Shown here one piece after another: positions 1 through 8,428 of a DNA stretch of 64,000 nucleotides (its first letter is position 1; the number at the start of each line of letters is the position of its first letter). The stretch spans positions 62,001 through 126,000 of the forward strand of contig JAERTD010000077.1 of NCBI GenBank assembly GCA_016845175.1, written 5' to 3'. Under the pieces are notes generated by a model. That model did no database searches and had not been told where the DNA came from. It saw only the letters and a program-made list of their open reading frames with translations. This stretch comes from Bacteroidota bacterium. GTDB taxonomy: Bacteria > Bacteroidota > Bacteroidia > Bacteroidales > F082. Both the position numbers and the translations under genes were made by a program.

Positions 1-396
1 CCTGAAATGAGCCGAAAATTTGAAACCGGGAGTGCCAACGCATCACAAATGCTGGAGATGCTACAAACAGGAAGATCTAAAGACATATTCATCAATAATA
101 TGGCTTCCACAAAGATCATGTTATTGGCACAAAACATGATACGGAATTCCGGTAAAAAACTGGATATAGAAATCATAGGGAAAAAGCCTGGTGAAAAACT
201 GCACGAAAAAGACTACCCTATCAATGAAATTCTCAAGACAGGCATACAGGATATTTATATTTTGAAGGAAAAAAAACCTGATCAGGAAAAATTGAAACGG
301 GTTTTTGACGTTCTAATTCATCGTTGCCACCATGATCAAAGGATCATCGAGTTTCTGAAATCATTTCAACACCAACTGATGGCAACTAATTTTTAA
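1..396 (+). CDS. C-terminal part of a nucleotide-sugar dehydratase/epimerase (polysaccharide biosynthesis), cut by window edge
   Basis: The frame is open to the left edge, so this is the end of a longer gene. The visible 131 residues contain a segment IFINNMASTKIMLLAQ followed by KKPGEKLHE, which resembles the C-terminal part of FlaA1/CapD/PseB-type NAD-dependent dehydratases, where a GxRPGEKLHE-like motif follows a segment about activating the lipid- or nucleotide-linked sugar. Such enzymes make modified UDP-sugars for capsule, O-antigen or glycoprotein. The Rossmann N-terminus and catalytic residues lie outside the window, so the reaction cannot be stated. The next gene begins six bases after the stop and could be co-transcribed. 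Assignment rests on the C-terminal motif only. Confidence 0.6.
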   Translation, partial: PEMSRKFETGSANASQMLEMLQTGRSKDIFINNMASTKIMLLAQNMIRNSGKKLDIEIIGKKPGEKLHEKDYPINEILKTGIQDIYILKEKKPDQEKLKRVFDVLIHRCHHDQRIIEFLKSFQHQLMATNF

Positions 397-402
397 AAAG
401 AA

Positions 403-1671
403 ATGAAAAATAAATTCCTCGCCATACTATTGATATTATTGATTTTCAGCTCATCCTCTAAGGCAGCCTGGATGCTGATTCCAATGGATGACAGTCAGAA
501 CAACCATTTGAAAGCATACGGTATTGCTTTCTGGGTGTTGGAAAAAAATGTAGAAATCCACTGGTTATTAAACTATCGTGGTGGCAGTTATCTGGTGCCC
601 CATCACGACAGTTTTGAAAGTGAGTGTGTGATCAGAAATGTGAGCTATCAGGTGATAACCGATGTACAGGCATCGACCATCAGACAGCAAATTGCAGAAC
701 CCGACATTAATATGGATGAGATGCTTCTGCACAAGGTACCTAGAATAGCAGTCTATTCACCTAAAAATAAACAACCCTGGGATGATGCCGTTACCCTGGC
801 CCTTACCTATGCTGAAATACCTTATGATGTGGTATATGATGAGGAAGTCATGAATGGCTTGCTGCCTACCTACGATTGGCTACACCTGCACCATGAAGAT
901 TTTACCGGTCAGTATGGAAAATTTTGGTCCAGATACAGAAGTTTCTCATGGTATCAGGAAGATGTGAAAGCATCGGAAGCCATGGCTAAGAAACTGGGGT
1001 TTTCCAAGGTTTCTGATCTAAAACTGGCTGTGTCGAAAAAAATCAGAGATTTTGTAGTAGGCGGTGGCTATTTGTTTGCCATGTGCTCAGCAACTGATAG
1101 TTACGATGTGGCTATGGCAGCTATGAATGTGGACATATGTGATGTCATGTTTGATGGCGACCCCATGGATGTGGATGCACAAAACCGACTGGAGTATGAC
1201 CATTGTATGGCTTTTACAGATTTCACCATCGTTACCAATCCGGCTGAATATGAGATCTCTAATATAGATGTAACCAATAAGCGTTCAAGAGCCATTACTG
1301 AAAGAAATGATTACTTCACCTTATTCGAGTTTTCCGCTAAATGGGATCATATCCCTAGCATGCTTTGCCAGAACCACCAGCAAATTATCAAAGGATTTAT
1401 GGGACAAACCACTGCTTTTCATAAGGATCGGGTGAAATCCAGTGTCATCATAATGGGTGAGAACAAGGCAGCCAATGAAGCAAGATATATTCACGGAGAA
1501 TTTGGGAAAGGTTTCTGGACTTTTTATGGTGGTCACGATCCGGAGGATTACCAGCACCGCATCGGGGATCCTCCCACAGAATTAACCTTACATCCCAACT
1601 CACCAGGTTACAGACTCATCTTAAATAATATTCTGTTTCCTGCAGCTAAAAAGAAAAAGAGAAAAACTTAG
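403..1671 (+). CDS. Secreted protein of the Bacteroidota 'asparagine synthetase B' (misnamed) family
   Basis: A 422-residue protein with a clear signal peptide (residues 1-21, KNKF then a hydrophobic stretch ending SSSKAA). The mature start, WMLIPMDDSQNNHLKAYGIA, is the hallmark I recall for a Bacteroidota family that databases often label asparagine synthetase B. I see no N-terminal catalytic cysteine of a glutamine amidotransferase and no ATP-pyrophosphatase loop (SGGxDS), and the protein is exported, so that label should not be trusted. Residues 110-160 (PRIAVYSPKNKQPWDDAVTLAL and VVYDEEV) and GGGYLFAMCSATDSYD near 225 look like a flavodoxin/ThuA or class I amidotransferase-like alpha-beta fold. 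The lysine-rich tail may be disordered. True function unknown. Confidence 0.6.
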   Translation: MKNKFLAILLILLIFSSSSKAAWMLIPMDDSQNNHLKAYGIAFWVLEKNVEIHWLLNYRGGSYLVPHHDSFESECVIRNVSYQVITDVQASTIRQQIAEPDINMDEMLLHKVPRIAVYSPKNKQPWDDAVTLALTYAEIPYDVVYDEEVMNGLLPTYDWLHLHHEDFTGQYGKFWSRYRSFSWYQEDVKASEAMAKKLGFSKVSDLKLAVSKKIRDFVVGGGYLFAMCSATDSYDVAMAAMNVDICDVMFDGDPMDVDAQNRLEYDHCMAFTDFTIVTNPAEYEISNIDVTNKRSRAITERNDYFTLFEFSAKWDHIPSMLCQNHQQIIKGFMGQTTAFHKDRVKSSVIIMGENKAANEARYIHGEFGKGFWTFYGGHDPEDYQHRIGDPPTELTLHPNSPGYRLILNNILFPAAKKKKRKT

Positions 1672-1686
1672 CTTAACTAGCTTCAG

Positions 1687-2121
1687 CTAATCAACTTGCT
1701 TTGTTTGGGTAATGATTATCGCAACGTTTAACACACCACTGTTCATAATGGGCACGGCCTTAAAAAACACTTGTTTGAAAATGATTTGATCATTGACCTG
1801 AAAATCTCTTACAAAATTATTGGCCGACACCCCTTTTGAATTGAAAACCTCATCAATACTTAATCGGAAACCGCAAATGTTACAGGCATAGGTAAACCCA
1901 CAATCATGGTCATCCTTAACTAAATACCGGCATCCCACAGCATTGCCATAATTTTTATTTAATATATTTTTTGCGGGTTGTTGTACCATTTCTTCAAAAG
2001 CAGTATTTACATAGACAACCTCGTACATTGGATTAACAACGAGCACTGGTTCTTCCATATGAGACAGTATTTGCTCAAAATTATGTAACAACTCATTTTT
2101 ATCTGTCTGCAGTAAATCCAT
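1687..2121 (-). CDS. Small PAS-domain protein with a four-cysteine motif
   Basis: A 144-residue soluble protein made almost entirely of one PAS domain (about residues 18-140: EEPVLVVNPMYEVVYVNTAFEEM is the typical PAS start, and VLNVAIIITQT the last strand). Inside the domain there is a cysteine pattern C64, C74, C80, C83 in the order GC..., DCGF..., CNICG. I recall this GC-x(n)-GCG-x(n)-CxxC pattern in other bacterial signalling PAS domains, where it could bind a metal, a cluster or act as a thiol switch; that is inference. It starts 9 bases after the stop of the hybrid kinase, so it is probably the third gene of the H-NOX operon and may serve as an accessory sensor. ATG start. Confidence 0.75.
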   Translation of the reverse strand: MDLLQTDKNELLHNFEQILSHMEEPVLVVNPMYEVVYVNTAFEEMVQQPAKNILNKNYGNAVGCRYLVKDDHDCGFTYACNICGFRLSIDEVFNSKGVSANNFVRDFQVNDQIIFKQVFFKAVPIMNSGVLNVAIIITQTKQVD

Positions 2122-2130
2122 GGATTTGTT

Positions 2131-3495
2131 TTAAGATGATTTACGAAAGTTGGACAAAGTTTCATAAAGATGAATAGGATTCACTGGTTTGGTAACAAAC
2201 CCATTCATACCTGCTTCATATACCTCCCTTTTGGAATTCTCAAATGCATTAGCTGTAAACGCGATAACCGGGATATCCTTAACGGCCTGGAAACGACTAT
2301 CAGTCCTGATAATTCGTGTAGCATCACAGCCAGACATTTCAGGCATTTGCATATCCATTAAGACCAGATCATACTCATGTTTATCAAGGAGGGAAAGGGC
2401 TTCCTGTCCGCTGGAAACTAGGTCCACTTCAACCCCCCACTTTTGCAATATCTGACCTACAACAAGCTGGTTTATAGCCATATCATCAGCAACGAGAACC
2501 TTTAAATCCAGTGCTTCATATACCCTTTGCTTTGTTTCCTTCTTCCGACTCTCTTTCTGGGATATAAATACAAGAGGCAGACTAAAATAAAAAGTTGAAC
2601 CTTTACCATAAGTACTTGTTACCCCAATTTTTCCCCCTTGCAGTTCTATGAAGTTCTTGGTGATGGTTAGCCCTAATCCTGTACCTCCATAGGTTCGACC
2701 TATGGAACTGTCGCTTTGAGTAAAACTATCGAAGACAGATTCAAGTTTTTCTTTTTTAATACCAATACCGGTATCTTGTATTTCAAAATAAACAGTAACC
2801 CTATTATCTTTTCTGTTTTTTGACTCAAGGCCACAGGAAACCTTCACATGGCCCTTTTCAGTGAATTTCAAGGCATTACCCACCAGGTTATTAATGATCT
2901 GATTAAGTTTGACTACATCTCCTTGTAGTAATTCCGGCACCTCATCATCTATATCCAGAAAAAGTTTCAGGCCTTTTTGTTTCGCAGTTATTGAAAGGTT
3001 TTTGTACAATACCTTAAGTATATCAGGTAAATTGAATTGTACTTTCTCAAAAGTTATTTTTCCTGCTTCGATTTTTGAGAAATCTAAGATCTCATTGATT
3101 ACATCAGCGAGATGGGTTGCAGAGAATTTAATATTGGAAAGCATATCCTTGACCTTGTCATTGACATCCTCATCGAGGATGAGATCCGTTAAACCTATGA
3201 CACCATTAAGCGGTGTCCGCAATTCATGGGTCATACTGGATAAAAAATCTGATTTTGCTTTCGTGGCTTCCTCTGCGATACGCTTGGCAACGATTAATTT
3301 TTGTCTGGAATCTTCAATATCTTTGGTTCTCTCCTCAATTCGTATTTCAAGATCTTGATTAACCTTCTTCAACTTCTCATTAACAAAGAAAATTTCTGCA
3401 GATTTCTCTTCGATAATACGCTCGGCTTCTTTTCGGGATTTTCTTTCCCGGATCATGGCCTTATATAAGGCATCGTATTTTTCCTTCGAAATCAC
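2131..3495 (-). CDS. Hybrid histidine kinase/response regulator, probable H-NOX partner
   Basis: A 454-residue cytoplasmic protein without membrane segments. Residues 1-80 form a charged coiled coil. The HisKA domain has the phospho-acceptor H90 in SSMTHELRTPLNG, followed by an HATPase domain (N box near INNLVGNALKFT, G1 box DTGIGI, G2 GGTGLGLTI) and a C-terminal receiver domain (VLVADDMAINQ, phospho-acceptor D381 in LVLMDMQMPEM, and KPV lysine). There is no sensory domain of its own, which fits control by the H-NOX protein encoded ten bases upstream. In known H-NOX/kinase pairs, NO-bound H-NOX inhibits the kinase autophosphorylation. No output domain follows, so phosphate must pass to a partner elsewhere. 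Start codon is GTG; an ATG at residue 14 is an alternative. Confidence 0.9.
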   Translation of the reverse strand: MISKEKYDALYKAMIRERKSRKEAERIIEEKSAEIFFVNEKLKKVNQDLEIRIEERTKDIEDSRQKLIVAKRIAEEATKAKSDFLSSMTHELRTPLNGVIGLTDLILDEDVNDKVKDMLSNIKFSATHLADVINEILDFSKIEAGKITFEKVQFNLPDILKVLYKNLSITAKQKGLKLFLDIDDEVPELLQGDVVKLNQIINNLVGNALKFTEKGHVKVSCGLESKNRKDNRVTVYFEIQDTGIGIKKEKLESVFDSFTQSDSSIGRTYGGTGLGLTITKNFIELQGGKIGVTSTYGKGSTFYFSLPLVFISQKESRKKETKQRVYEALDLKVLVADDMAINQLVVGQILQKWGVEVDLVSSGQEALSLLDKHEYDLVLMDMQMPEMSGCDATRIIRTDSRFQAVKDIPVIAFTANAFENSKREVYEAGMNGFVTKPVNPIHLYETLSNFRKSS

Positions 3496-3505
3496 TGGTT
3501 GTCCC

Positions 3506-4045
3506 TTATTTTTTCTGGATAGAAAACTTAACTACCGAACCATCTTCTTCTATAAGTTCTTTTGTAATTGCAACCTCTTCTTTATAATATTTGGCTGCTC
3601 CCTGCAATAAACCCAGGGCAAAATCACTTAATTTACGCTGTGAGGTATATATGATCTCTATATAACCTTCTTTCCTCTTGACGGTTTGTATCGATGGTAG
3701 TTCAGCATCGGTGTATAGCTTTAAAACTTCCACATGAATGTACTTATCTATTTGGTTAACAAAATCAAAGAAATTCACACCATCACCAAAGAACTGTGGA
3801 TACAGGCTGGAAAACCGGTCGAATAAATGCATTCCATATAAATTCAGCAGCTTTGGAATTTCCATTTTTGTTTTGGCTGATAATACCCCCAGCATACTTA
3901 TCATTTCTGCTGCCTCATATGTTCCAACTGCTGTATAAACTCCATTTGTAATAGTATCAGCCTTGTCAATCATATGTTGTGAGATTTCGAAACCAAAAGT
4001 ATCTTCAACATATTCAATAAATTCAGTAAAAACAATTCCCTTCAT
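3506..4045 (-). CDS. Haem NO-binding protein, H-NOX (HNOB) family
   Basis: A 179-residue protein matching the stand-alone bacterial H-NOX length. The proximal haem ligand is H104 in KYIHVEVLKLYTDAELPS, and the haem-propionate-binding YxSxR motif is present as Y133-T-S135-Q-R137. The conserved proline after the histidine (ELPS, P118) is also present. H-NOX proteins of this kind bind NO on ferrous haem and control a neighbouring kinase or diguanylate cyclase. Here the next gene on the same strand is a hybrid kinase lacking its own sensor, so the NO-to-kinase pathway is the natural reading. The distal pocket residue that would give O2 binding (a tyrosine in obligate anaerobes) cannot be placed with certainty. 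ATG start; a TATATTTG element lies about 37 bases upstream. Confidence 0.93.
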   Translation of the reverse strand: MKGIVFTEFIEYVEDTFGFEISQHMIDKADTITNGVYTAVGTYEAAEMISMLGVLSAKTKMEIPKLLNLYGMHLFDRFSSLYPQFFGDGVNFFDFVNQIDKYIHVEVLKLYTDAELPSIQTVKRKEGYIEIIYTSQRKLSDFALGLLQGAAKYYKEEVAITKELIEEDGSVVKFSIQKK

Positions 4046-4081
4046 TTTATTTCATTTTTCAGCGGACACACTTTGCTCCTT

Positions 4082-4089
4082 CAAATATA
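4082..4089 (-). promoter_or_regulatory. Putative -7 promoter element for the H-NOX operon
   Basis: The minus strand reads TATATTTG here, an exact match to the Bacteroidota -7 consensus TAnnTTTG, about 37 bases before the H-NOX start codon. I do not see a convincing TTTG -33 box at 19-20 bases. Confidence 0.45.
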
Positions 4090-4297
4090 GTGATTTTACA
4101 GTTTGTTCGAGAGGGAATTAAAATCGTCTTTATTCTGTTTTAAGAGGGATAGTATTAGCAAATAAAATGACATATTATTCTTCCTGCTGATACTATTGAG
4201 CACATTTATTGAAGCTAAACCTTTGAATTCATCAATAGCCGGTATGGTATCAGCATTCCAGAAAACTTGACTATTATTGCCAATCAAAACCAAGAAT

Positions 4298-4831
4298 ATG
4301 TTACAAAAATGCCTCTCATTAGTCTTTGTCATAACTGTCTTTTCTCAGCTATTGCATGCTCAAATGTCAAAGGACACAGGATTCTTCGTCAGCATTGGAG
4401 AAGAAGCTCCAGCAGTGGAGATGATGCTCACATCAGGTGAGAAACTTACACTGGAGGAACTCAGGGGTAAGGTAGTACTGCTTCAGTTTACAGCCAGCTG
4501 GTGTAGTGTATGCCGAAAGGAAATGCCTCATCTGGAAAAGGAAATCTGGCAGGTACACAAAGACAAAGACTTCATTCTGATTGGTGTCGATTATGACGAA
4601 CCTTTGGAAAAGGTGGTAGCTTTTAAGGAAAAGATGAAAGTCTCCTACCCGATGGCTCTTGATCCCGACGCAGACATTTTTGCACAATTTGCCCACAAAA
4701 AAAGTGGTGTTACCAGAAATGTTCTTATTGATAAAGAAGGAAAAATTGCTTTTCTTACCCGACTCTTTGATGCGAAGGAATTCCAGGCCTTGAAGGATAA
4801 AGTTGCTGAATTAGTAGATGAAGAACAGTAG
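4298..4831 (+). CDS. TlpA/ResA-like secreted thioredoxin-fold protein
   Basis: A 177-residue protein with a signal peptide (MLQKCLSLVFVITV...LLHAQ) and a redoxin/AhpC-TSA thioredoxin fold. The redox motif is WCSVC within FTASWCSVCRKEMPHLEKE, followed by a TlpA-type insert and a cis-proline-like GVTRNVLIDKEGKI segment. Such proteins reduce or maintain thiols of exported proteins or cytochromes in the periplasm of Bacteroidota. I start it at the ATG at 4298, because the signal peptide begins there; an in-frame TTG at 4277 would add seven polar residues. It is monocistronic between divergent or convergent neighbours. The exact substrate cannot be told. Confidence 0.85.
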   Translation: MLQKCLSLVFVITVFSQLLHAQMSKDTGFFVSIGEEAPAVEMMLTSGEKLTLEELRGKVVLLQFTASWCSVCRKEMPHLEKEIWQVHKDKDFILIGVDYDEPLEKVVAFKEKMKVSYPMALDPDADIFAQFAHKKSGVTRNVLIDKEGKIAFLTRLFDAKEFQALKDKVAELVDEEQ

Positions 4832-4861
4832 AGTCATCTCCCAATAATCTCTCTAAGGGAC

Positions 4862-5368
4862 CTAGATAGATTTCCGTTTATACGTCTCAAAAGTGTAACT
4901 AAAGCTGTTTTGAGGATCATCAGTAACCTCCTGGGCTTCTGTCAACTCCCACTCATCTTCCGCTATTTCCGGAAAGAAAGTGTCTGCTTCAAAATCCTGA
5001 TGGACTTTGGTTATGTACAGGGTATCCGCATAATCCATAACCTGATCGTAGATGGAGCCTCCACCAATCACGAAATTCTCATCAGTGGGATGCATTTTCG
5101 ATATGGCATCTTCAATGGAATAGGCCATTACGCAGCCATCAATTTCTTCGGCTTCCACATCCGTAATAATCATGGAGGTTCGATACGGTAAAGGACGCTT
5201 GGGCAATGAATAATACGTCCGTTTACCCATAATAATATAATGATCCTTTGTCATGCGCTTAAAACGCTTGAGGTCCTCTGAAATATGCCAAAGCAAATCA
5301 TTGTCCTTACCAATGGCATGGTTGGAGGCTATGGCTACGATGATAGATATGTTTTTGTCGGTTGTCAT
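4862..5368 (-). CDS. folA: Dihydrofolate reductase
   Basis: A 168-residue protein of usual DHFR length. It shows ISIIVAIASNHAIGKDNDLLWHI (substrate and loop region, with the active-site acidic residue expected in the DLKRFK helix), the NADPH-binding MGKRTYYSLPKRPLP, and FVIGGGSIYDQ. It reduces dihydrofolate to tetrahydrofolate with NADPH. It lies 11 bases after thyA, which generates dihydrofolate while making dTMP, so the two genes form a thymidylate cycle operon. ATG start. Confidence 0.95.
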   Translation of the reverse strand: MTTDKNISIIVAIASNHAIGKDNDLLWHISEDLKRFKRMTKDHYIIMGKRTYYSLPKRPLPYRTSMIITDVEAEEIDGCVMAYSIEDAISKMHPTDENFVIGGGSIYDQVMDYADTLYITKVHQDFEADTFFPEIAEDEWELTEAQEVTDDPQNSFSYTFETYKRKSI

Positions 5369-5379
5369 TCAATTCAAAT

Positions 5380-6204
5380 TTAAACAGAAATTTTTCCGCT
5401 GATGTGGGGATGCGGATGGTAGTCTTCCAGCTCAATATCCTCGAAAGTAAAATCATAAATGCTTTTAATTTCCGGATTGAGCTTGATTTCGGGCAGATTT
5501 CTTGTATCCCGGCTGAGTTGCAATTTCACCTGATCAAGGTGGTTAAGGTAAATGTGTGCATCGCCAAAAGTGTGTACAAATTCACCGGCCTCAAGATCAG
5601 TAACCTGTGCGATCATCTTCAATAATAAAGCATAGGAAGCAATATTGAAAGGAACACCCAGAAAGATATCTGCGGAGCGCTGATACATCTGACAGCTGAG
5701 TTTTCCATTGGAGACATAAAATTGAAACCAGGCATGGCAAGGTGGTAAAGCAGCACGTCCTTCGGCTACATTCTCTGAAAAACTATTTCCAGACAAGGGT
5801 AACACACTTGGATTCCAGGCAGCTACAAGCAGTCGGCGGCTATCCGGATTGTTCTTTATTTCATGAATAATATCCGAAAGTTGGTCAATTCCATCGCCAT
5901 TCCAATTGCGCCATTGGGCTCCATATACGGGTCCAAGATCTCCATTTTCATCAGCCCAATCGTTCCAGATTTTCACCCCATTCTCCTGCAAATACTTGAT
6001 ATTAGTATCCCCTTTTATAAACCAAAGCAACTCGTGTATAATGGACTTTAAATGAAGCTTTTTGGTGGTCATTACAGGAAATCCTTCACTCAGATCAAAC
6101 CTTAATTGAGGTCCAAAAACGCTAATGGTTCCGGTTCCGGTACGATCTGTTTTCTCCACGCCATGCTCTAACACATATTCCAGTAAATCAATATATTGCT
6201 TCAT
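5380..6204 (-). CDS. thyA: Thymidylate synthase
   Basis: A 274-residue ThyA, close to the 264 residues of the E. coli enzyme. It carries [19 protein letters not shown] (phosphate-binding arginine), the catalytic cysteine in [13 protein letters not shown], and [20 protein letters not shown] with the dUMP-binding residues, then [10 protein letters not shown]. It methylates dUMP to dTMP using methylene-tetrahydrofolate and releases dihydrofolate for FolA, whose gene follows at 11 bases. The nucleoside transporter gene lies 32 bases upstream on the same strand. Confidence 0.97.
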   Translation of the reverse strand: MKQYIDLLEYVLEHGVEKTDRTGTGTISVFGPQLRFDLSEGFPVMTTKKLHLKSIIHELLWFIKGDTNIKYLQENGVKIWNDWADENGDLGPVYGAQWRNWNGDGIDQLSDIIHEIKNNPDSRRLLVAAWNPSVLPLSGNSFSENVAEGRAALPPCHAWFQFYVSNGKLSCQMYQRSADIFLGVPFNIASYALLLKMIAQVTDLEAGEFVHTFGDAHIYLNHLDQVKLQLSRDTRNLPEIKLNPEIKSIYDFTFEDIELEDYHPHPHISGKISV

Positions 6205-6236
6205 TTATATTAATATTTGTTCTGATAGTATTGTAT

Positions 6237-7766
6237 TTAGCCCATCAAAGCACCTACGATGGTTGCTGAAAGCAAAGATGCAATGGTTCCTCCCAATAAG
6301 GCGCGCATACCAAACTTTGATAATAACACACGCTTTCCGGGCGCCAGTGAACCAATGCCTCCTATTTGAATGCCTATGGACGCAAAATTAGCAAAACCGC
6401 AGAGCATATAGGTGGCCATAATAATGGATTTTGGATCAGCAAAGGCATTGGCATCTTTCAGCTCAGCCAAACTAACATAGCCTATAAATTCAGTCATGAT
6501 AATTTTCTCACCCAGCAATCGCCCTACGAGTGTGATATCTTGTCCATCTACGCCAATGAGCCACATAATCGGTGCAAAAACATAACCCAAAATGAACTGT
6601 AGGGATACATCTTTGTATTTACCATCGGACACATCAGCTACCCAGGCATTCAGGTCAAGCCAGCCACCAATGGACTTGGCAACATAATTAAACATGGCAA
6701 TGAAGGCGATGAACACCAACAACATAGCCGCCACATTAACTGCAAGCTTCAATCCTTCTGTAGTCCCGTTGGAGATGGCATCGAGTACATTTTTACCTAC
6801 CTCCTCGCGGGGAATAATCACATCGCTATTGATTGGTTCAGTTTGAGGAACCAATATTTTGGATACCACCACCGCACCCGGGGCTGCCATTACAGATGCG
6901 GTTAGCAGATGCTTGGCAAACAGCATGCGCTGTACGGGATCATCACCACCTAAAAAGCTGATGTAAACAGCCAGCACACCTCCGGCAAGTGTAGCCATAC
7001 CTCCCATCATAACCAACAAAATCTCAGATTTGTTCATTTTTTCCAGATAAGCCTTAATCATTAGGGGGGATTCCGTTTGCCCTAAAAAGATGTTTCCGGC
7101 AACCGACAAGCTTTCTGCTCCGGACAATTTCATAAACTTGGTCATCACCCAAGCCAGTCCGAATACGATATATTGTATGATGTTGAGATAAAATAGTAAG
7201 CTGGTTAGTGCAGAAAAGAAAATAATGGTGGGTAGAATCATTACCACAAAGTTCTGTAAGGCCAGTTCGATATTTCCCGTGGCAAATGATTTGAAGAGGA
7301 AAAGGGTGCCTGCCTGAGTAAAATCGAGTATCAATACAAAGGCCTTGCCCACAAAATCGAAGGTGGCTTCTATAAATGGAACATAAAGCACACCTATGGC
7401 CAATAACAATTGAAATATCAGGCCTTTACCAACTACTCCCCAATTAATAGCTCTTCGGTTGGTACTGAAAACAAAAGATATCCCAACCAACACCAAGACC
7501 CCTAATATTCCCCTTAGCCAGTTCACAATGCTAAAGCCCTCTTTCTTATTCATTTGCAGAAGAACTGATTTGTCTGTCTTCATCTCCTCAGCATCCTTAT
7601 CTGCCTGTTCCACCACTTGTTCCACACTATGGTCGATTTCAATGCTTGCCTCGGTATTATTCCGGGCATCATTTTCTAAGGTATCTTTCTGAGTATAGCC
7701 TATAACACTTAGGGATAGAAACCCCAACACAAAAAACAGAAGCAGGTATTTCTTTTTATTCTTCAT
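6237..7766 (-). CDS. NupC-type concentrative nucleoside transporter with N-terminal signal-anchor extension
   Basis: A 509-residue membrane protein of the CNT family. The core begins near residue 83 (GILGVLVLVGISFVFSTNRRAINW, the usual NupC start) and has the family landmarks GNIFLGQTESPLMIKAYL and the second hairpin with SIIMATYMLCGFANFASIGIQ. It imports nucleosides using a sodium or proton gradient. The first about 80 residues are unusual: a hydrophobic signal-like helix (YLLLFFVLGFLSLSVIG) followed by a 55-residue acidic linker that would be periplasmic. Neighbours thyA and folA downstream, and a nuclease-like gene upstream, suggest a nucleotide-supply cluster. ATG start. Confidence 0.92.
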   Translation of the reverse strand: MKNKKKYLLLFFVLGFLSLSVIGYTQKDTLENDARNNTEASIEIDHSVEQVVEQADKDAEEMKTDKSVLLQMNKKEGFSIVNWLRGILGVLVLVGISFVFSTNRRAINWGVVGKGLIFQLLLAIGVLYVPFIEATFDFVGKAFVLILDFTQAGTLFLFKSFATGNIELALQNFVVMILPTIIFFSALTSLLFYLNIIQYIVFGLAWVMTKFMKLSGAESLSVAGNIFLGQTESPLMIKAYLEKMNKSEILLVMMGGMATLAGGVLAVYISFLGGDDPVQRMLFAKHLLTASVMAAPGAVVVSKILVPQTEPINSDVIIPREEVGKNVLDAISNGTTEGLKLAVNVAAMLLVFIAFIAMFNYVAKSIGGWLDLNAWVADVSDGKYKDVSLQFILGYVFAPIMWLIGVDGQDITLVGRLLGEKIIMTEFIGYVSLAELKDANAFADPKSIIMATYMLCGFANFASIGIQIGGIGSLAPGKRVLLSKFGMRALLGGTIASLLSATIVGALMG

Positions 7767-7831
7767 AATGATATCTCATGTGGGTTAAGCAATCATGATG
7801 ATCTTTGATTGCGTGTTTGGGTACCTAAATT

Positions 7832-8428
7832 TTATAGGTTTGATTTCCTTTTTTCTATTTCATCCCGAAGCCTTGACGCTTCTTCATAATTCTCATCTTC
7901 AACTGCTTTCTGCAGCATATCTTTTAATTCATCCAATAAAAAATCATCAAAAGCTGCACTTTCTTCCTTGGTTTTTTCCTTTGTTTTTGTCTGTGCAGAT
8001 TCTGTAACGGATTCGTCATCTCCCATTACGATTCCAGCTTCTTCAATGATGCTTTCGTAAGCATAAATCGGACAGGAAAATCTTATGGCCAGTGCAATAG
8101 CATCTGAGGTCCTGCTATCAATTTCTGCCTTGGAATCACCCATCCGGCAGACCAGTTTCGAAAAGAATATCCCTTCTTCAAACTTATTGATGATCACTTC
8201 TTCAATGATGATGTCAAAGAAATCAGCAAAATTCTTAAACAAATCATGGGTGAGAGGTCTGGTAGGTTTCATTTTTTCCAGCTCGATGGCAATGGCCTGT
8301 GCTTCGAAACCACCTATAATAATGGGTAATCTTCGCTGCTCTCCACTTACTCCAAGAATGAGTGCATAGGCTCCACTTTGGGATTGACTATAGGACATAC
8401 CAACAATTTCCAGCTTTATCTTTTTCAT
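7832..8428 (-). CDS. Bifunctional nuclease-family (DUF151) protein with C-terminal UVR motif
   Basis: A 198-residue protein. Residues 1-135 are a DUF151/bifunctional nuclease domain (KIKLEIVGMSYSQSQSGAYALIL, RRLPIIIGGFEAQAIA and the DSRTSDAIALAIR motif). After a charged linker, the end (LKDMLQKAVEDENYEEASRLRDEI, residues 168-191) is a UVR motif of the UvrB/UvrC interaction type. Plant members are reported to have DNase and RNase activity; the bacterial function is not settled. The fusion with UVR is common in Bacteroidota. It may lead the operon with the nucleoside transporter, 65 bases away. Confidence 0.88.
   Translation of the reverse strand: MKKIKLEIVGMSYSQSQSGAYALILGVSGEQRRLPIIIGGFEAQAIAIELEKMKPTRPLTHDLFKNFADFFDIIIEEVIINKFEEGIFFSKLVCRMGDSKAEIDSRTSDAIALAIRFSCPIYAYESIIEEAGIVMGDDESVTESAQTKTKEKTKEESAAFDDFLLDELKDMLQKAVEDENYEEASRLRDEIEKRKSNL

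Noticed and set aside
403-1671. Calling this gene asnB
   Set aside because: Exported protein without the catalytic cysteine or ATP-pyrophosphatase motif of asparagine synthetase.
4096-4332. 78-codon minus-strand frame between the H-NOX and TlpA genes
   Set aside because: No recognizable pattern, and it overlaps the signal peptide region of the TlpA-like gene and the H-NOX promoter area.
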